DNA from: Myxococcales bacterium
Lineage (GTDB): Bacteria > Myxococcota_A > Polyangia > Palsa-1104 > SHYY01
DNA: 37,588 nucleotides
Direction: 5' to 3'
Assembly: GCA_009692555.1 (NCBI GenBank)
Contig: SHYY01000038.1
Location: 1-37,588, forward strand
A program made the position numbers and the translations under genes. The notes beneath the pieces were generated by a model. The model did no database searches. It worked only from the letters and a program-made list of their open reading frames with translations, and was not told the origin of the DNA. Below are positions 1 through 8,912 of the stretch, piece by piece. The stretch's first letter is position 1, and each line of letters begins with the position of its first letter.

Positions 1-222
1 GCGCTCTCCATCCCCTGGAACATCGCCGAGGGAGCGGGCCGGTTCGGAGCGCCGGATGGCGCCCGCTTCTACAGCATCGCCCGGGGCTCCGCGATGGAGT
101 GCAAGGCGATCGTGGATGCCTTTGCGGTCCTGCAACTCGCCTTGGAAGATACCCGGCGACAGGCCATGGAATTGCTGACCCGCATCGTGGAGATGCTCAC
201 GCGGATGGTGCCGGAGAGGTGA
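1..222 (+). CDS. Four-helix-bundle protein, S23/23S rRNA intervening-sequence family (3' part)
   Basis: Reading frame 1 is open from the first base to a TGA at 220-222 and gives the last 73 residues of the protein. It contains the family signature: SIPWNIAEGAGR, then RFYSIARGSAMECKAIVD, then a C-terminal amphipathic helix ending in MVPER. The missing N-terminus can be inferred from copies 2 and 3, which begin MLAYQKLDVYRRAIEF; a complete protein would be roughly 110-125 residues. The family is known from ORFs in 23S rRNA intervening sequences and as stand-alone proteins. It is related to the Avd accessory protein of diversity-generating retroelements and its biochemical role is unsettled. Here it is the only cargo of a small mobile element. 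Whether it acts in mobility is unknown. Confidence 0.82.
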   Translation, partial: ALSIPWNIAEGAGRFGAPDGARFYSIARGSAMECKAIVDAFAVLQLALEDTRRQAMELLTRIVEMLTRMVPER

Positions 223-308
223 TCCCCCGCGCGCGAGTGCCCCTGAATCGACTACGACTACGACTACGACTACGTGAGCCGAGGGACCCCCTTCGCCGTG
301 AAGCACCC
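1..308 (+). mobile_element. S23-family inverted-repeat element, copy 1 (right part)
   Basis: The window opens inside this copy. It holds the 3' part of the four-helix-bundle gene, then four GACTAC units (250-273), then a right end at 298-308 reading GTGAAGCACCC. That is one base off the right end of copy 2 (1467-1477). The sequence between the hexamers and the end also matches copies 2 and 3. By analogy with those copies, 309-317 (GGTCGAACT) should be the right-hand target duplication; the left one lies outside the window. This is the only copy that still has the C-terminal half of the gene, so it may be a full-length element. No transposase is visible. Confidence 0.8.
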
Positions 309-433
309 GGTCGAACTCGATCCGCCGGATCAGCCGGAAAGTTGCCGATGACGCGGGCAGCCCCGGCGTCCCCGTCGGGTGATTCTGCGGGCGAGATCCC
401 GGGCGCCATCGGCCGCCTGATATCCGGTCCGGA

Positions 434-760
434 TCAGCAACCCGTGGCCACGTTCAGCGCCTGGCACACCTGCCGCATCTTGTCGGCGGAGATCGACCCG
501 ACATGGCGCCCCAGCCGCGACCGGGAGACGGTCTGCAGGTTGATGAGGTTGATCGAGGAGGCGTGCTTGAGTCCCTCGTCGATGCCGACTTCGACCTCGA
601 CCGGGGAATCCCGCAGCGTGGACGTGATCTCGGCGACGGTGACCTGATGGAGCTGCAGGTTCAGGAGGGCATTGCTGCTCAGCACCAACACCGGTCGACG
701 CTTGTCTGGAGCGGCAAACGTGTACATCCAGATTTCGCCGCGGCGTACCTCGTGGGCCAT
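434..760 (-). CDS. MazF/PemK-type mRNA interferase toxin
   Basis: This 108-residue protein has the MazF/PemK layout: N-terminal RRGEIWMYTF, then RRPVLVLSS, a central strand run, then the family-like C-terminal segment with SINLINLQTVSRSRLG. Members are ribosome-independent or ribosome-associated endoribonucleases neutralised by a partner antitoxin. The length fits the family (about 105-120). The ATG at 758-760 lies 3 bp past the antitoxin stop codon (764-766), so the two genes form one unit with the antitoxin first. GAGAGAGGATG precedes it closely. The nearest paralogue group and the cleavage sequence cannot be told from the sequence alone. The pair sits between two inverted copies of the S23 element. 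Confidence 0.88.
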   Translation of the reverse strand: MAHEVRRGEIWMYTFAAPDKRRPVLVLSSNALLNLQLHQVTVAEITSTLRDSPVEVEVGIDEGLKHASSINLINLQTVSRSRLGRHVGSISADKMRQVCQALNVATGC

Positions 761-763
761 CGA

Positions 764-1090
764 TCATCCTCTCTCCCGTTGTCGTGGGCGCGACGCCCCG
801 GCATCCGTCTCGACCAGGTCATCCTCCGGCGACCAGGACTGCTCCTCGATCCAGGGTTTCACCTCGGCCCACAGCTCATCGCCCTTGCCTTCGTAGGCCG
901 CTCGCAGCTGGTCGCCCATCGCCTTCTCCCGCTGGGCCCGAAGGAGCAACCGGATCGCCCGCGAGATGAAGGCCGACCGGCCCCGCTCGCCGGTTTGCTT
1001 GTCCACCTGCTCGAGCAGATCGCGATCGAGCGATACCTGAACCGGTTTTCTCGTCGGCTGGCTCTTCTTCCTGGCGAGTCTGGTTGCCAT
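764..1090 (-). CDS. Ribbon-helix-helix antitoxin of the mazEF-like module
   Basis: The protein has 108 residues from the ATG at 1088-1090. The N-terminal basic region and the segment KPVQVSLDRDLLEQVDKQ followed by RGRSAFISRAIRLLL form a ribbon-helix-helix DNA-binding fold. The acidic C-terminal part, with WAEVKPWIEEQSW and SPEDDLVE, is the expected toxin-wrapping tail. Antitoxins of this type bind the MazF dimer and repress their own promoter. A TTG codon at 1105 would add five residues, but it falls inside the predicted operator and -10 box, so ATG 1090 is preferred. With that start the transcript would be essentially leaderless. The toxin gene follows after 3 bp. Confidence 0.85.
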   Translation of the reverse strand: MATRLARKKSQPTRKPVQVSLDRDLLEQVDKQTGERGRSAFISRAIRLLLRAQREKAMGDQLRAAYEGKGDELWAEVKPWIEEQSWSPEDDLVETDAGASRPRQRERG

Positions 1091-1125
1091 GTTGGAAGTA
1101 TCCAACGGGGCGGATCTCCCGTCAA
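1091..1125 (-). promoter_or_regulatory. Antitoxin promoter with overlapping palindromic operator
   Basis: On the minus strand, TTGACG (1120-1125) and GATACT (1097-1102) are separated by exactly 17 bp, a good sigma-70 promoter. The -10 box lies inside a perfect inverted repeat, GTTGGA-4-TCCAAC (1091-1106), that abuts the ATG at 1090. A ribbon-helix-helix dimer bound there would block RNA polymerase, giving the usual autoregulation. Only six bases separate the -10 box from the start codon, so a leaderless mRNA is predicted. The S23 element inserted just upstream without touching the -35 box. Confidence 0.65.
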
Positions 1126-1132
1126 ACCACGA

Positions 1133-1141
1133 CCGCTCGGC
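1133..1141. repeat. Target-site duplication, left, copy 2
   Basis: CCGCTCGGC, identical to 1478-1486 and directly adjacent to the left terminus of element copy 2. Confidence 0.85.
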
Positions 1142-1477
1142 GGGTGCTTAACGGAGAAGGGGGTCCCTCCGCTCACGTAGTCGTAGTCGTAGTCGTAGTC
1201 GATTCAGGGGCACTCGCGCGCGCGGGATCACCTCTCCGGCACATGCGCGTGAGCATCTCCACGATGCGGGTCAGCAACTCCATGGCCTGTGACGTGGAGC
1301 TTCTGGTAGGCCAGCATGGGCATCCTCCTTTGTGGCCAGGCTTGTCGGTTGGCAGGAGGAATTTGTTGCGGGAGGAAGTTCGATTGCTGTCGCTGCGGAC
1401 GGGACGACTACGACTACGACTACGACTACGTGACGAGCAAGAGCCAGCAAGAGGGCCCCCTCCGCTGTTAAGCACCC
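1142..1477 (-). mobile_element. S23-family inverted-repeat element, copy 2 (deleted form, 336 bp)
   Basis: The ends are perfect 11-bp inverted repeats: GGGTGCTTAAC at 1142-1152 and GTTAAGCACCC at 1467-1477. Just inside are GTAGTC x4 (1177-1200) and GACTAC x4 (1406-1429), also inverted to each other. Both ends share a G-rich block (GGAG...GGGGG.CCCTC). The element carries a shortened S23 gene on the minus strand (1228-1317). Perfect 9-bp direct repeats flank it (1133-1141, 1478-1486), which shows insertion by a transposition-like reaction. It lies between the divergent promoters of the antitoxin and serA. It has no transposase, so it is non-autonomous. Confidence 0.9.
1228..1317 (-). pseudogene. 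Internally deleted S23 four-helix-bundle gene
   Basis: The gene starts at the second ATG (1315-1317), six bases after an AAGGAGG ribosome-binding site. It begins MLAYQKLHV as in copy 3 and then jumps into sequence matching copy 1 from its ACAGGCCATGG onward. The join is out of frame: residues after HV read TGHGVADPH instead of the helix QAMELLTRI. A residual reading frame of 29 codons ends at the TGA shared with copy 1. About two thirds of the gene is missing, so the product cannot fold as a four-helix bundle. Confidence 0.8.
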
Positions 1478-1486
1478 CCGCTCGGC
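1478..1486. repeat. Target-site duplication, right, copy 2
   Basis: CCGCTCGGC, the second copy of 1133-1141, directly adjacent to the right terminus of element copy 2. Confidence 0.85.
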
Positions 1487-1547
1487 TCACGAAATTCTCG
1501 CGACCCGGCCTTGATCGCGTGACCGCCCCCGCGGTGGAGCGCGCGGA

Positions 1548-1576
1548 TTGACATTCCGAAATCTCGCTGCTACTAG
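1548..1576 (+). promoter_or_regulatory. serA promoter
   Basis: TTGACA (1548-1553), a 17-bp spacer and TACTAG (1571-1576) form a strong sigma-70-like promoter about 30 bp before the serA start. A GAGGTG ribosome-binding site lies just upstream of ATG 1606. The promoter begins 61 bp from the right target duplication of element copy 2. Confidence 0.6.
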
Positions 1577-1605
1577 CCGCACCGCCACGAGCGAGGTGTC
1601 CGAAC

Positions 1606-3222
1606 ATGCCGCTATTCAAGGTGCTGATCGCCGACGAGATGTCCCCCCGCGCCGTCGAGATCCTGAAGGCGCATCCCGAGATCGAGGTGGTGGTCCAGAC
1701 CGGCCTGAAGGGCGACGATCTCCAGCGCGCCCTCGTCGGTGTGCACGGGCTGGCGGTGCGATCCGCGACCAAGGTGACCGCGCAGATCCTCGAAGCAGCG
1801 CAGTCGCTGCGCGTGGTCGGGCGCGCCGGAATCGGGGTCGACAACATCGATGTCAAGGCCGCCTCGCGGCGCGGCGTGGTGGTGATGAACACCCCGTCGG
1901 GGAACGCGATCACCACCGCCGAGCACGCGCTCTGCCTGCTGCTCTCGCTGGCCCGCCACATCCCGCAGGCCACCGCCTCGATGAAGGCCGGCCAGTGGGA
2001 GAAGAAGAAGTTCGAGGGGACCGAGCTGTGTGGAAAGACCCTCGGCGTGCTCGGCCTCGGCAACATCGGGCGGATCGTCGCCGATCGCGCGCTCGGCCTG
2101 AAGATGAAGGTGATCGCCTTCGACCCGGTGCTCACCGCGGAGGCGGCTGCGAAGCTCGGGGTGGAGCTGGTCTCCGTCGACGAGGTCTTCCGGCGGGCCG
2201 ACTTCATCACCGTCCACACCCCGCTGATCGCCGAGACGCGCGGCCTGATCGGCGCCGAAGCCTTTCGCAAGATGAAGGACGGCGTGCTGATCGTGAACGC
2301 CGCGCGCGGCGGGATCGTCGACGAGGTGGCGCTCGCGGAGGCGATCAAGAGCGGCAAGGTGGGTGGCGCGGCGCTCGATGTGTTCGTCCAGGAGCCACCG
2401 CCCAAAGAGCACCCGTTGCTGGCGCTCGACCGGGTGATCGCCACCCCGCACCTCGGCGCGTCCACCGAGGAGGCGCAGGAGAAGGTGGCGCTGGAGGTGG
2501 CGGAGCAGATCGCGGCGTTTCTGCTCCATGGAGAGGTCAAGAATTCGGTCAACCTGCCGCCTTTGCCGGGGGAGCTGCGCGAGCGCGTGCAGCCGTTCCT
2601 GGACCTCGCCGGGCGGCTCGGCGAGCTGGCCTCGCAGCTCACCGCGCTCGACGGTGGGGGCATCGAGGCGGTCGAGATCGAGATCGCCGGCGAGGTGGCC
2701 GACAAGGGATCGAAGGCGATCGCCGCGGCGGCGGTGGCCGGGCTGCTCCGGCGCCACCTGGATGTCCCGGTCAACGAGGTCAACGCGCTGCTCCTGGCGG
2801 GCGAGCGCGGGATCCAGGTGAGCCAGATCAGCCGGCCGCAGGCGGCGGACTTCACCTCGTCGGTGAGCGTGCGCCTGACGGGGAAGGGGCGGGAGCGCTT
2901 CGCCTTCTTCCGCGGCACCGTGTTCCACACCGGCGAGGGGCTCGAGCCGCGCCTGGTGCAGATCGATCGCTTCCTGCTCGAGGCGGTGCCCGACGGGCGG
3001 GTGCTGATCCTGGTCAACCAGGACCGGCCGGGCGTGATCGGCGCCGTCGGTACGCTGCTCGGCGGGCGCGGGATCAACGTCAGCCGGATGCAGGTCGGCC
3101 TCGACCGCACGGCCGGGGAGGCGCTCCAGATCTGGAACGTCGACGGCGCGATCGATCCCGCCACTCTCGACGCGGTGCGGAAGCTGGCCAATGTCCGCTC
3201 GGCCAGCGTCGTCGAGCTGTAG
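1606..3222 (+). CDS. serA: D-3-phosphoglycerate dehydrogenase
   Basis: SerA oxidises 3-phosphoglycerate to 3-phosphohydroxypyruvate with NAD, the first step of serine synthesis. The 538 residues fit the long form: catalytic and nucleotide-binding domains to about 315, an allosteric-substrate-binding domain, then a C-terminal ACT domain (GRVLILVNQDRPGVIGAVG). The NAD-binding loop GLGNIG is at 150-155. The catalytic Arg is in NAARGG (about 234) and the His in TPHLGAST (about 282). The ACT domain suggests feedback control by serine, as known for this family. It is followed by hisZ after one base, so the two are likely co-transcribed. Confidence 0.96.
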   Translation: MPLFKVLIADEMSPRAVEILKAHPEIEVVVQTGLKGDDLQRALVGVHGLAVRSATKVTAQILEAAQSLRVVGRAGIGVDNIDVKAASRRGVVVMNTPSGNAITTAEHALCLLLSLARHIPQATASMKAGQWEKKKFEGTELCGKTLGVLGLGNIGRIVADRALGLKMKVIAFDPVLTAEAAAKLGVELVSVDEVFRRADFITVHTPLIAETRGLIGAEAFRKMKDGVLIVNAARGGIVDEVALAEAIKSGKVGGAALDVFVQEPPPKEHPLLALDRVIATPHLGASTEEAQEKVALEVAEQIAAFLLHGEVKNSVNLPPLPGELRERVQPFLDLAGRLGELASQLTALDGGGIEAVEIEIAGEVADKGSKAIAAAAVAGLLRRHLDVPVNEVNALLLAGERGIQVSQISRPQAADFTSSVSVRLTGKGRERFAFFRGTVFHTGEGLEPRLVQIDRFLLEAVPDGRVLILVNQDRPGVIGAVGTLLGGRGINVSRMQVGLDRTAGEALQIWNVDGAIDPATLDAVRKLANVRSASVVEL

Positions 3223-3223
3223 C

Positions 3224-5873
<2,650 letters not shown>

Positions 5874-5876
5874 TCC

Positions 5877-5963
5877 GTGTTTCGCGTCCCCACCCTGGTC
5901 GCCGCGGCGATCCTGTTCGCATTCGCCGCGGGGTTCGCCTTCCTGGCGATCCGGGCGTGGTGA
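5877..5963 (+). CDS. Possible single-span small membrane protein (28 aa)
   Basis: A GTG at 5877, three bases after the purA stop, opens a 28-residue frame: a short basic start (MFRVPT), one continuous Ala/Phe/Leu-rich hydrophobic stretch and a basic tail ending IRAW. The position suggests translational coupling to purA. No homologue is recognised and no strong separate ribosome-binding site is seen, so it could be chance coding in GC-rich DNA. Confidence 0.35.
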   Translation: MFRVPTLVAAAILFAFAAGFAFLAIRAW

Positions 5964-6038
5964 CCAGGGGTGACCCGGAGGACCCAAGGGGCCCGCTCCA
6001 CCGGGTGTCGAAGAAGTCACTGCCTCTGAGGCGCGAGA

Positions 6039-6074
6039 CAAGCAAGTGCTCAACACTGCTTGCCTGTTTTTTTT
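6039..6074 (+). terminator. Rho-independent terminator after serA-hisZ-purA
   Basis: CAAGCAAGTG (6039-6048) pairs with CACTGCTTG (6054-6062) with one bulged base and a five-base loop. A run of eight T follows at 6067-6074. It sits about 75 bp after the small ORF and ends the operon. Confidence 0.75.
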
Positions 6075-6088
6075 CGGCCCACTATAAT
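6060..6088 (+). promoter_or_regulatory. Promoter of the AgmX/GltJ-like gene
   Basis: A consensus TATAAT at 6083-6088 lies 17 bp from TTGCCT at 6060-6065. The -35 box overlaps the descending arm of the preceding terminator. An AGGGGA ribosome-binding site precedes ATG 6143. Confidence 0.6.
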
Positions 6089-6142
6089 CCCGTATCCAAA
6101 ACACCAGCCGGAGAGGCCCAAGGCCTCCCAGGGGACTGCTTC

Positions 6143-8116
6143 ATGAAGATCGTGTGCGACAACTGCGCGACCAAGTACTCTATCGCCGATGAGAAGGTCC
6201 GCGGCAAGGTGTTCAAGATCCGCTGCAAGAAGTGCAGCCATATCATCGTCGTCCGCGGCACCGAGGGAGGCGACGCGCAGCCGACGGACATGGGCGCCGA
6301 CGCCGCCTACGGCGACGAGCACGCGACGGTGGCAGCCACCGGGCCGGCCGCCGACGCGCCCGGGGACTCGGTCTGGCACATGGTGGTCGACCGCGAGCAG
6401 ATCGGTCCGCTGACCCCGGCCGAGGTGCGCGCGAAGTTCAGCGCCGGCGAGGTGGATGCCGAGACCTACACCTGGCGCGAGGGCTTCGGCGACTGGCTGC
6501 GCCTCGGATCGATCGAGGACTTCAAGGACCTCGGCAACGCCAGCAAGGCGGCCCCGGAGGCGCGCACGATGATCGGCTCCGACCTCCCGGCCGAGGTCGC
6601 GGCGCTGGTGGCACGCGGCGCCGCGGGCAACAACGCCAGCGACTCCACCCGCCGCAGCGATCCGGCGGATGTCTTCCGCCAGCACTCCGGGCGCGAGGAG
6701 GAGCCGTCGGGCGCCGATCTGTTCGGAGGCGGGGCCCCGGCCTCCGCCTCGTTCGCCGCCGCGGCGTCGACGGGCGAAGATCTCTTCGGTAACTCCGGTC
6801 CGACCCAGGCGACCTCCGATCTCCCGGCCGGTCTCTTTGGCGGAGGTGGCGGAGGTGGCGGAGGTGGCGGAGGTGGCGGAGGCGGCTCGTCGGCTCCCAA
6901 GGAGGAGGCCCCGGCGGCACGCGCCCGGATCAACTCCCCGTCGCTGGGCGCATCCTTTTCGTCGGTGGCGGATGAGGCGCCGGCCAACGGCAGCTCGGGC
7001 GACTCGGGCCCGAAGATGACCGGCGAGCGCAACGAGAACTCGGTGCTCTTCTCGCTCAACAACCTGCAGGCCCTCGCCACCGGTGGCGGTGCCGCGAAGG
7101 CCGCTGCGCCCGCGGCGAAGGCGGGCTACGCCGGCGGCAGTGGCACCAGCGAGGGCTCGGGGCTGATCGACATCCGCGCGATGGCGGCGCAGACCCTCTC
7201 CGCGTCGCCCGGGTCGTCCTCCTTGGACGGGTCCGACCTGCCGGCGTTCAGCGCCGCGCCGGTGTTCTCCCAGGTGGTGTCGGCTCCGATCATGATGCCG
7301 GCGCCGCAGAGCGGGATGCCGAAGTGGGTGTGGGGCGTGATCGGCGGCGGCGTGCTCGCCGTCGGTGCGGTGGCCGTGCTGCTGGTGGTGGTGCTGACCC
7401 GCCCGCCGCTGGCGCCGCCGCCCCAGTTCGCGCTCAACCTGCCGCCCGCCGCGGTGAACGTACCCGCGCCGCCGCCCGCCGCTCCCGTCGCTGCCGCACC
7501 GGCCGCGGCCGCCGCGCCTGCCGCCGAGGCCGCCAAGCCCGACGCGCCGGCCGAGAAGCCCGAGAAGAGCAAGCCCGGCAAGAGCGACTCGAAGGCCGGC
7601 TCGTCGAGCAAGCACGACAAGCCCGCCTCGGGATCGAAGAAGGAGGACTCCGCTCCCGCCAGCGCCGCCGCGCCCGTCGCCGCGCCCGCCGCCAAGGTCC
7701 ACGCCGAGGAGAAGAAGCCGGCCAAGAGCGGTGGCGGCGACACCGGGCTCGACGACCTGCTGGACGGCGCCAGCGGCGGCGCCTCCAAGCCGACCCGACC
7801 GGTCAACCCCGCGCCCGAGGCTGGCGGCGGCGACGATTCCGGCCTTCCGGAGCAGCTCCAGCGCGGCGATATCGTGAAGGGCATGGCGGGCGTGAACCCG
7901 AAGGTTCACACTTGCTTCGAGCAGTTCAAGGTCCCCGGCACCGCGATGGTCCAGATCACGATCGCCAAGACCGGCAAGGTGTCGGGCGCCGTCGTCGGTG
8001 GCGCGCTCTCCGGGACCCCCTCCGGCGATTGCGTCTCGAAGGCGGTCAAGAGCGCCAGCTTCGGCAAGTTCAAGGGCGCGCCGATGTCGATCTCGTACCC
8101 CTTCATCCTCCGCTAG
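6143..8116 (+). CDS. Zinc-ribbon/GYF/TonB-like membrane protein, AgmX/GltJ-like
   Basis: The 657 residues form an inner-membrane protein with a large cytoplasmic N-terminus. The zinc ribbon has Cys pairs at 5/8 and 28/31. A GYF_2-type domain runs from W78 (WHMVV, IGPLTPAEVRAKF, TWREGFGDWLRL). A low-complexity linker with an oligo-Gly tract follows. One membrane span lies at about 395-419, and then a Pro/Ala/Lys-rich periplasmic spacer. A C-terminal TonB-like domain (about 584-657) has one Cys pair. This order matches AgmX/GltJ of the Myxococcus gliding machinery, whose zinc ribbon binds a Ras-like GTPase and whose periplasmic end reaches the outer membrane. Other glt genes are not in the window, so a motility role is inference. 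The motif ENSVLFSLNNL (about 297-307) recurs in the gene at 30319. Confidence 0.78.
   Translation: MKIVCDNCATKYSIADEKVRGKVFKIRCKKCSHIIVVRGTEGGDAQPTDMGADAAYGDEHATVAATGPAADAPGDSVWHMVVDREQIGPLTPAEVRAKFSAGEVDAETYTWREGFGDWLRLGSIEDFKDLGNASKAAPEARTMIGSDLPAEVAALVARGAAGNNASDSTRRSDPADVFRQHSGREEEPSGADLFGGGAPASASFAAAASTGEDLFGNSGPTQATSDLPAGLFGGGGGGGGGGGGGGGGSSAPKEEAPAARARINSPSLGASFSSVADEAPANGSSGDSGPKMTGERNENSVLFSLNNLQALATGGGAAKAAAPAAKAGYAGGSGTSEGSGLIDIRAMAAQTLSASPGSSSLDGSDLPAFSAAPVFSQVVSAPIMMPAPQSGMPKWVWGVIGGGVLAVGAVAVLLVVVLTRPPLAPPPQFALNLPPAAVNVPAPPPAAPVAAAPAAAAAPAAEAAKPDAPAEKPEKSKPGKSDSKAGSSSKHDKPASGSKKEDSAPASAAAPVAAPAAKVHAEEKKPAKSGGGDTGLDDLLDGASGGASKPTRPVNPAPEAGGGDDSGLPEQLQRGDIVKGMAGVNPKVHTCFEQFKVPGTAMVQITIAKTGKVSGAVVGGALSGTPSGDCVSKAVKSASFGKFKGAPMSISYPFILR
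6841..6885 (+). repeat. In-frame 9-bp tandem repeat coding oligo-Gly
   Basis: CGGAGGTGG is repeated four times and followed by CGGAGGCGG. Together with flanking codons this encodes an unbroken Gly run of about 17 in the cytoplasmic linker of the AgmX/GltJ-like protein. Unit gain or loss would change linker length without a frameshift. Confidence 0.85.
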
Positions 8117-8912
8117 AGCGGGCGGGGCGCCGCGCCCGCCGCACCAGATACAGCGCCACCGCCGCTCCCACCCCCACTCCGAACAGCCCGATCGGCAGCA
8201 CCGGCGACCTCCGACTTCGCGGGGCGCTCTCATCGCGGAAGCGGAAGCCGATCGAGCGGTCCTCGACCACCGAGCGCCGCGGTCCGGTCCAGGCGAAGCG
8301 CGTCTGGATTTTTCCGTCCTCGCGGGCGTGCCACGCGGCGAGCAGCTTCGCGCCCGGCCCCTCCTCGATCCGGACCTCGGTGTCGCCGACGGCGGGGATC
8401 GCGGTGGTATCGTCGAGGCGCACCGTGTGGGTGCCCCCGCCGGTCTCGAGGCGCGCGATCAGGTCGACCGAAAAAGGGATCGGCGCGACCTGACGGTTTT
8501 CAAGGCCGCCGATCACCGGTGCCTCCCACCGCGCCTGCAGACGCTTTCCATCCACATCGAGGGCCAGGCCGCTCTGGACCGACTGCGCCAGCGCGTTCGC
8601 CCAGGCCCCCGCCTCTCCGTCGTCCACCGCCCCGTCGCCGTTCATGTCGGCGATCTTGCGCGCCGCCGCCGCCGGGAGCTCGCCGATCATCACCGTGTAG
8701 GCCACCCGGACCGCCCCACCACCGACGAGTGAGACTTTCACGTAGCGGTTGCTGCGCGTCGGATTGAACTCCGGGTGGGCTGCTGCTGCCCCGGGAAGCG
8801 CCAGCAACACGAGCGCCGCCGTGATGCTTGACCTCCCCGGGAGCGGGTGCGATGCTGCCCGGGCTGTAAAATTGGAGGAACAACTGATGCGACGCCTCGG
8901 ACTGGTCTTCAT
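8103..8912 (-). CDS. Secreted single-span protein resembling the periplasmic domain of HupE/NicO-type metal transporters
   Basis: The mature part starts AHPEFNPTRSNRYVKVSL after a hydrophobic stretch ALVLLALPGAAA. The pattern (HPxxN...RYxxV...VAYTVMIGELPA...DMNGDGAVDDGE) resembles the N-terminal extracytoplasmic domain of HupE/UreJ and NicO-like nickel/cobalt proteins, here without the transporter part. One EF-hand-like Asp loop is present. A C-terminal span LFGVGVGAAVALYLV precedes a basic tail. The start is uncertain. ATG 8912 has GAGGAGG nine bases upstream but gives a long N-region and overlaps the divergent gene. ATC at 8823-8825 has GGGGAGG six bases upstream. GTG 8810 gives a very short signal. 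The 3' end overlaps the preceding gene by 14 bp. Confidence 0.65.
   Translation of the reverse strand: MKTSPRRRISCSSNFTARAASHPLPGRSSITAALVLLALPGAAAAHPEFNPTRSNRYVKVSLVGGGAVRVAYTVMIGELPAAAARKIADMNGDGAVDDGEAGAWANALAQSVQSGLALDVDGKRLQARWEAPVIGGLENRQVAPIPFSVDLIARLETGGGTHTVRLDDTTAIPAVGDTEVRIEEGPGAKLLAAWHAREDGKIQTRFAWTGPRRSVVEDRSIGFRFRDESAPRSRRSPVLPIGLFGVGVGAAVALYLVRRARRPARSSGG
8828..8856 (+). promoter_or_regulatory. Promoter of the MopE-type lipoprotein gene
   Basis: TTGACC (8828-8833), 17 bp and GATGCT (8851-8856) precede a GGAGG at 8874-8878 and ATG 8887. It overlaps the 5' end of the divergent gene. Confidence 0.4.

Noticed and set aside
250-273. GACTAC array as part of a CRISPR
   Set aside because: The units are six bases long, contiguous and without spacers; they belong to the ends of the mobile element.
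1173-3191. Very long open frames on the strand opposite serA (over 530 codons in two frames)
   Set aside because: Shadow frames of a high-GC gene; serA on the plus strand has complete family motifs, and the opposite frames give low-complexity Arg/Ser/Pro strings.
6654-7040. Open frames across the Gly tract reading repeated EVAEVAEVAE on either strand
   Set aside because: They result from the 9-bp repeat in other frames; the plus-strand frame from 6143 is continuous and has domain structure on both sides.
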